Assembly (NCBI GenBank): GCA_023653095.1
Contig: JAMNXP010000002.1
Location: forward strand, 144,910 to 208,909
Direction of reading: 5' to 3'
From: Bacteroidia bacterium
Lineage (GTDB): Bacteria > Bacteroidota > Bacteroidia > NS11-12g > UBA955
Length of the DNA: 64,000 bases
Shown: positions 62,549 through 64,000 of the stretch, piece by piece
How positions within the stretch are numbered: the first letter of the stretch is position 1
How the letters are laid out: every line of letters starts with the position of its first letter
Notes under the pieces: generated by a model
Seen by the model: only the letters and a program-made list of their open reading frames with translations
What the model was told of the DNA's origin: nothing
Database searches by the model: none
Program-made: the position numbers and the translations under genes

Positions 62549-63688
62549 TCAATCTATCCAGTCTGCAATAAAAAGATTGGTGTCGCGGGTACCACCGTTA
62601 TTGCGGTTTGAGCTAAAAATTAACTTTTTGCCGTCTGGTGAAAACATAGGAAAAGCATTGAAAATGCTGTTATTGGTGATCCTTTCAAGTCCAGTTCCGT
62701 CTAAATTGATCATGTACAATTGGAAGTCATAACCTCTAGTAGAATGGTGGTTGCTTGAGAAAATGATTTTTTTGCCGTTAGGATGGAAGAATGGGGCCCA
62801 ATTCGCTTTGCCCAGGTGGGTGATTTGTTTCAAGTTGCTTCCATCTACATTCACTGTGTAAATTTCCATGTTGGTAGGAGCAACTAGGTTTCTTGACAAA
62901 TAATCTTTGTATTTTTTTATTTCTTCTTCTGTCTGGGGACGTGAAGCTCTGAAAACCAATTGCTTAGAGTCTGGTGAGAAAAATGCTCCACCATCATATC
63001 CAAGTCCGTTGGTAATTTGACGTTGATTTTTGCCGTCAATATCCATGATCCATAGTTCAAGGTCGCCTGATCTGGTGCTAGTGAAAACAATTGACTTTCC
63101 ATCAGGAGATACTGTTGCTTCGGCGTCATACCCCATTTGGTTGGTCAATTGATTGACAATTTTTCCTGATTTATTGGATACGAAAATGTCAAAATCCTTG
63201 TAGATTGGCCAAAGGTATGCACCAGAGGTTTCAGGTGTTGGAGGACATTCTTTAGCTCCCAAATGTGTGCTCGCATAAACCAGTTGTGAATCGCCAGGCA
63301 TGAAATATGAGCATGTGGTTCTACCAAGGCCTGTACTTACTTGTGCTGGTTTGTAATCATGAGAACCCATATCTGATAGTTTGGTCCAAAAAATCTGATC
63401 ACATTGAAGTCCCCATTTGGCATTATTGCTTTGAAAAACAATGGATGAATTGTCAAAGCTGAAATATGCTTCGGCATTATCGCCGCCAAAAGTGAGTTGT
63501 TTTAGGTTCTTAAGGTGTGGTTCTGGTTGTATGGTGATTTCTGAAGAAGCGTTTGGCTTGTATTCTTTTGATATGCCGTGGCCATGACCATCGAGGTTGC
63601 CATGCTGATGGGTTTCTTGACCTTGTTGAGCCAATAATGAACTTGCTAGGGCAAGGCCAATGCTGAGGGATAAAAACTTTATATTCAT
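62549..63688 (-). CDS. Exported PD40/TolB-like beta-propeller protein
   Basis: A 379-residue protein from the ATG at 63688. The signal peptide spans about 1-20 (ending SSLLAQ). It is followed by a His-rich stretch (HQHGNLDGHGHG) and six or more PD40/WD-like blades with the repeated SPDGKxIVF/SP-D-x-K signature (VSPDGKSIVFTSTRSG, FSPDSKQLVFRAS, FHPNGKKIIFSSN, FSPDGKKLIFSSN). It resembles TolB-type propellers, but no Tol-Pal genes are adjacent. The His-rich segment could bind metal ions; this is inference. A short 2-nt gap separates it from the HmuY-like gene. Confidence 0.8.
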   Translation of the reverse strand: MNIKFLSLSIGLALASSLLAQQGQETHQHGNLDGHGHGISKEYKPNASSEITIQPEPHLKNLKQLTFGGDNAEAYFSFDNSSIVFQSNNAKWGLQCDQIFWTKLSDMGSHDYKPAQVSTGLGRTTCSYFMPGDSQLVYASTHLGAKECPPTPETSGAYLWPIYKDFDIFVSNKSGKIVNQLTNQMGYDAEATVSPDGKSIVFTSTRSGDLELWIMDIDGKNQRQITNGLGYDGGAFFSPDSKQLVFRASRPQTEEEIKKYKDYLSRNLVAPTNMEIYTVNVDGSNLKQITHLGKANWAPFFHPNGKKIIFSSNHHSTRGYDFQLYMINLDGTGLERITNNSIFNAFPMFSPDGKKLIFSSNRNNGGTRDTNLFIADWID

Positions 63689-63690
63689 AA

Positions 63691-64000
63691 TTATTTTAAT
63701 ACTTCCCATGCCATTTTAGGGTAGCCTTTACGGCCCTGATCGTCATAAAAGTCAATGAATCGCATCTTGAACCAGTTGCCTGATTCGGTTTTTAAAAGGA
63801 AATATTTATTTTGGACGATGGTGTATTTAGCGGAATTTTGGTCATAAACCTTCCAGTCATATCCAATTTCATTCAGGGTTTTACCCATGGAGAAGTCTTG
63901 AGCCAATTCTTTGCTCATGTCATCAAATGAGATGCCTGTTGAGTTGGAATTGACTTCACAAACTGAGATTTTATGTTTATTGATTAATGCACCGCGAATG
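63691..64000 (-). CDS. HmuY-like protein, C-terminal part (cut by window edge)
   Basis: The reading frame is open from the window end to the stop at 63691, so only about 102 C-terminal residues are seen and the M at 63918 need not be the start. The terminal segment (GNWFKMRFIDFYDDQGRKGYPKMAWEVLK) resembles the end of the HmuY family, which includes heme-binding outer-membrane lipoproteins in Bacteroidota. GYDWKVYD fits an earlier strand of the same fold. Its His ligands, if any, would be upstream and are not visible. It lies 2 nt before the PD40 gene, so both may form one operon. Confidence 0.5.
   Translation of the reverse strand, partial: IRGALINKHKISVCEVNSNSTGISFDDMSKELAQDFSMGKTLNEIGYDWKVYDQNSAKYTIVQNKYFLLKTESGNWFKMRFIDFYDDQGRKGYPKMAWEVLK

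Overview
The window reads as a chromosomal segment of a Bacteroidota bacterium, most likely a marine, carotenoid-pigmented member of the Flavobacteriia/Flavobacteriales. Evidence: three proteins end in type IX secretion (T9SS) C-terminal sorting domains; there is a lipidated TamA homologue (TamL type), a DUF4175 protein and paired OmpH/Skp chaperones; promoters of the Bacteroidota form TTTG-N19-TAnnTTTG precede rpmH, rpsF and a small lipoprotein gene; most genes lack a Shine-Dalgarno sequence; and a CrtB/CrtI/CrtZ plus CruF/CrtD carotenoid set is present. Nothing looks like a prophage, IS element, integron or CRISPR array. The region is almost entirely core genome.

Layout. 1-3945 (minus): start of the dcw cluster, mraZ-rsmH-ftsL-ftsI-murE, with a phased array of MraZ boxes upstream. 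4140-5829: a secreted outer-membrane-type protein gene whose promoter also carries MraZ-like boxes, then lipA. 5952-11022: a large T9SS beta-propeller protein, then (minus) an ECF sigma factor, a membrane anti-sigma-like protein and dapF. 11121-20201: htrA, dnaB, clpC, tamL and a TrmH-type RNA methyltransferase. 20243-28286: a DUF4175 protein, metG, a small membrane protein, and the translation genes rpmH, rnpA, yidD (antisense), rpsF, rpsR and rplI. 28362-33388: an RND/MMPL exporter, a LuxE-type ligase head-to-head with a lipoprotein gene, and two OmpH-like chaperones. 33419-33500: an aberrant tRNA-Leu-like gene. 33532-43025: murI, uvrC, a PabB-type chorismate enzyme, a response regulator, a TlpA-like lipoprotein, truB, a T9SS protein and murB. 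43124-52167: carotenoid genes in two blocks around radA, nfu and fadD. 52379-64000: a small acidic lipoprotein, a minimal T9SS-CTD protein, a GNAT enzyme, a rhomboid, an MFS nucleoside transporter, gmhA, dsbD, a LysM glucosaminidase, aspartate kinase, fbp, recO, a PD40 beta-propeller protein and a truncated HmuY-like gene.

Functional themes. Cell wall and envelope biogenesis dominates: mraZ, ftsL, ftsI, murE, murB, murI, dapF, aspartate kinase, the glucosaminidase, tamL, ompH x2, htrA, dsbD and gmhA. Aspartate kinase and DapF both feed meso-diaminopimelate to MurE. The carotenoid genes predict a hydroxylated, probably monocyclic carotenoid of the saproxanthin/myxol type if a lycopene cyclase lies elsewhere.

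The most unusual signals are: (1) a tRNA-Leu-like gene whose anticodon arm folds only with a 4-nt loop, so it has no standard anticodon; (2) six MraZ boxes at helical spacing and a second box set inside the neighbouring gene's promoter; (3) strong Shine-Dalgarno sequences on rpsR and rplI in a phylum that mostly does not use them; (4) a head-to-head gene pair whose start ATGs share one CATG palindrome; (5) near-universal abutment or overlap of convergent genes, with the single spaced pair holding a heptamer-phased repeat; (6) a protein that is little more than a signal peptide and a T9SS sorting domain. No unambiguous novel multi-gene system was found. There is no gene-free stretch longer than 300 bases; the longest is the mraZ upstream region at 3946-4213.
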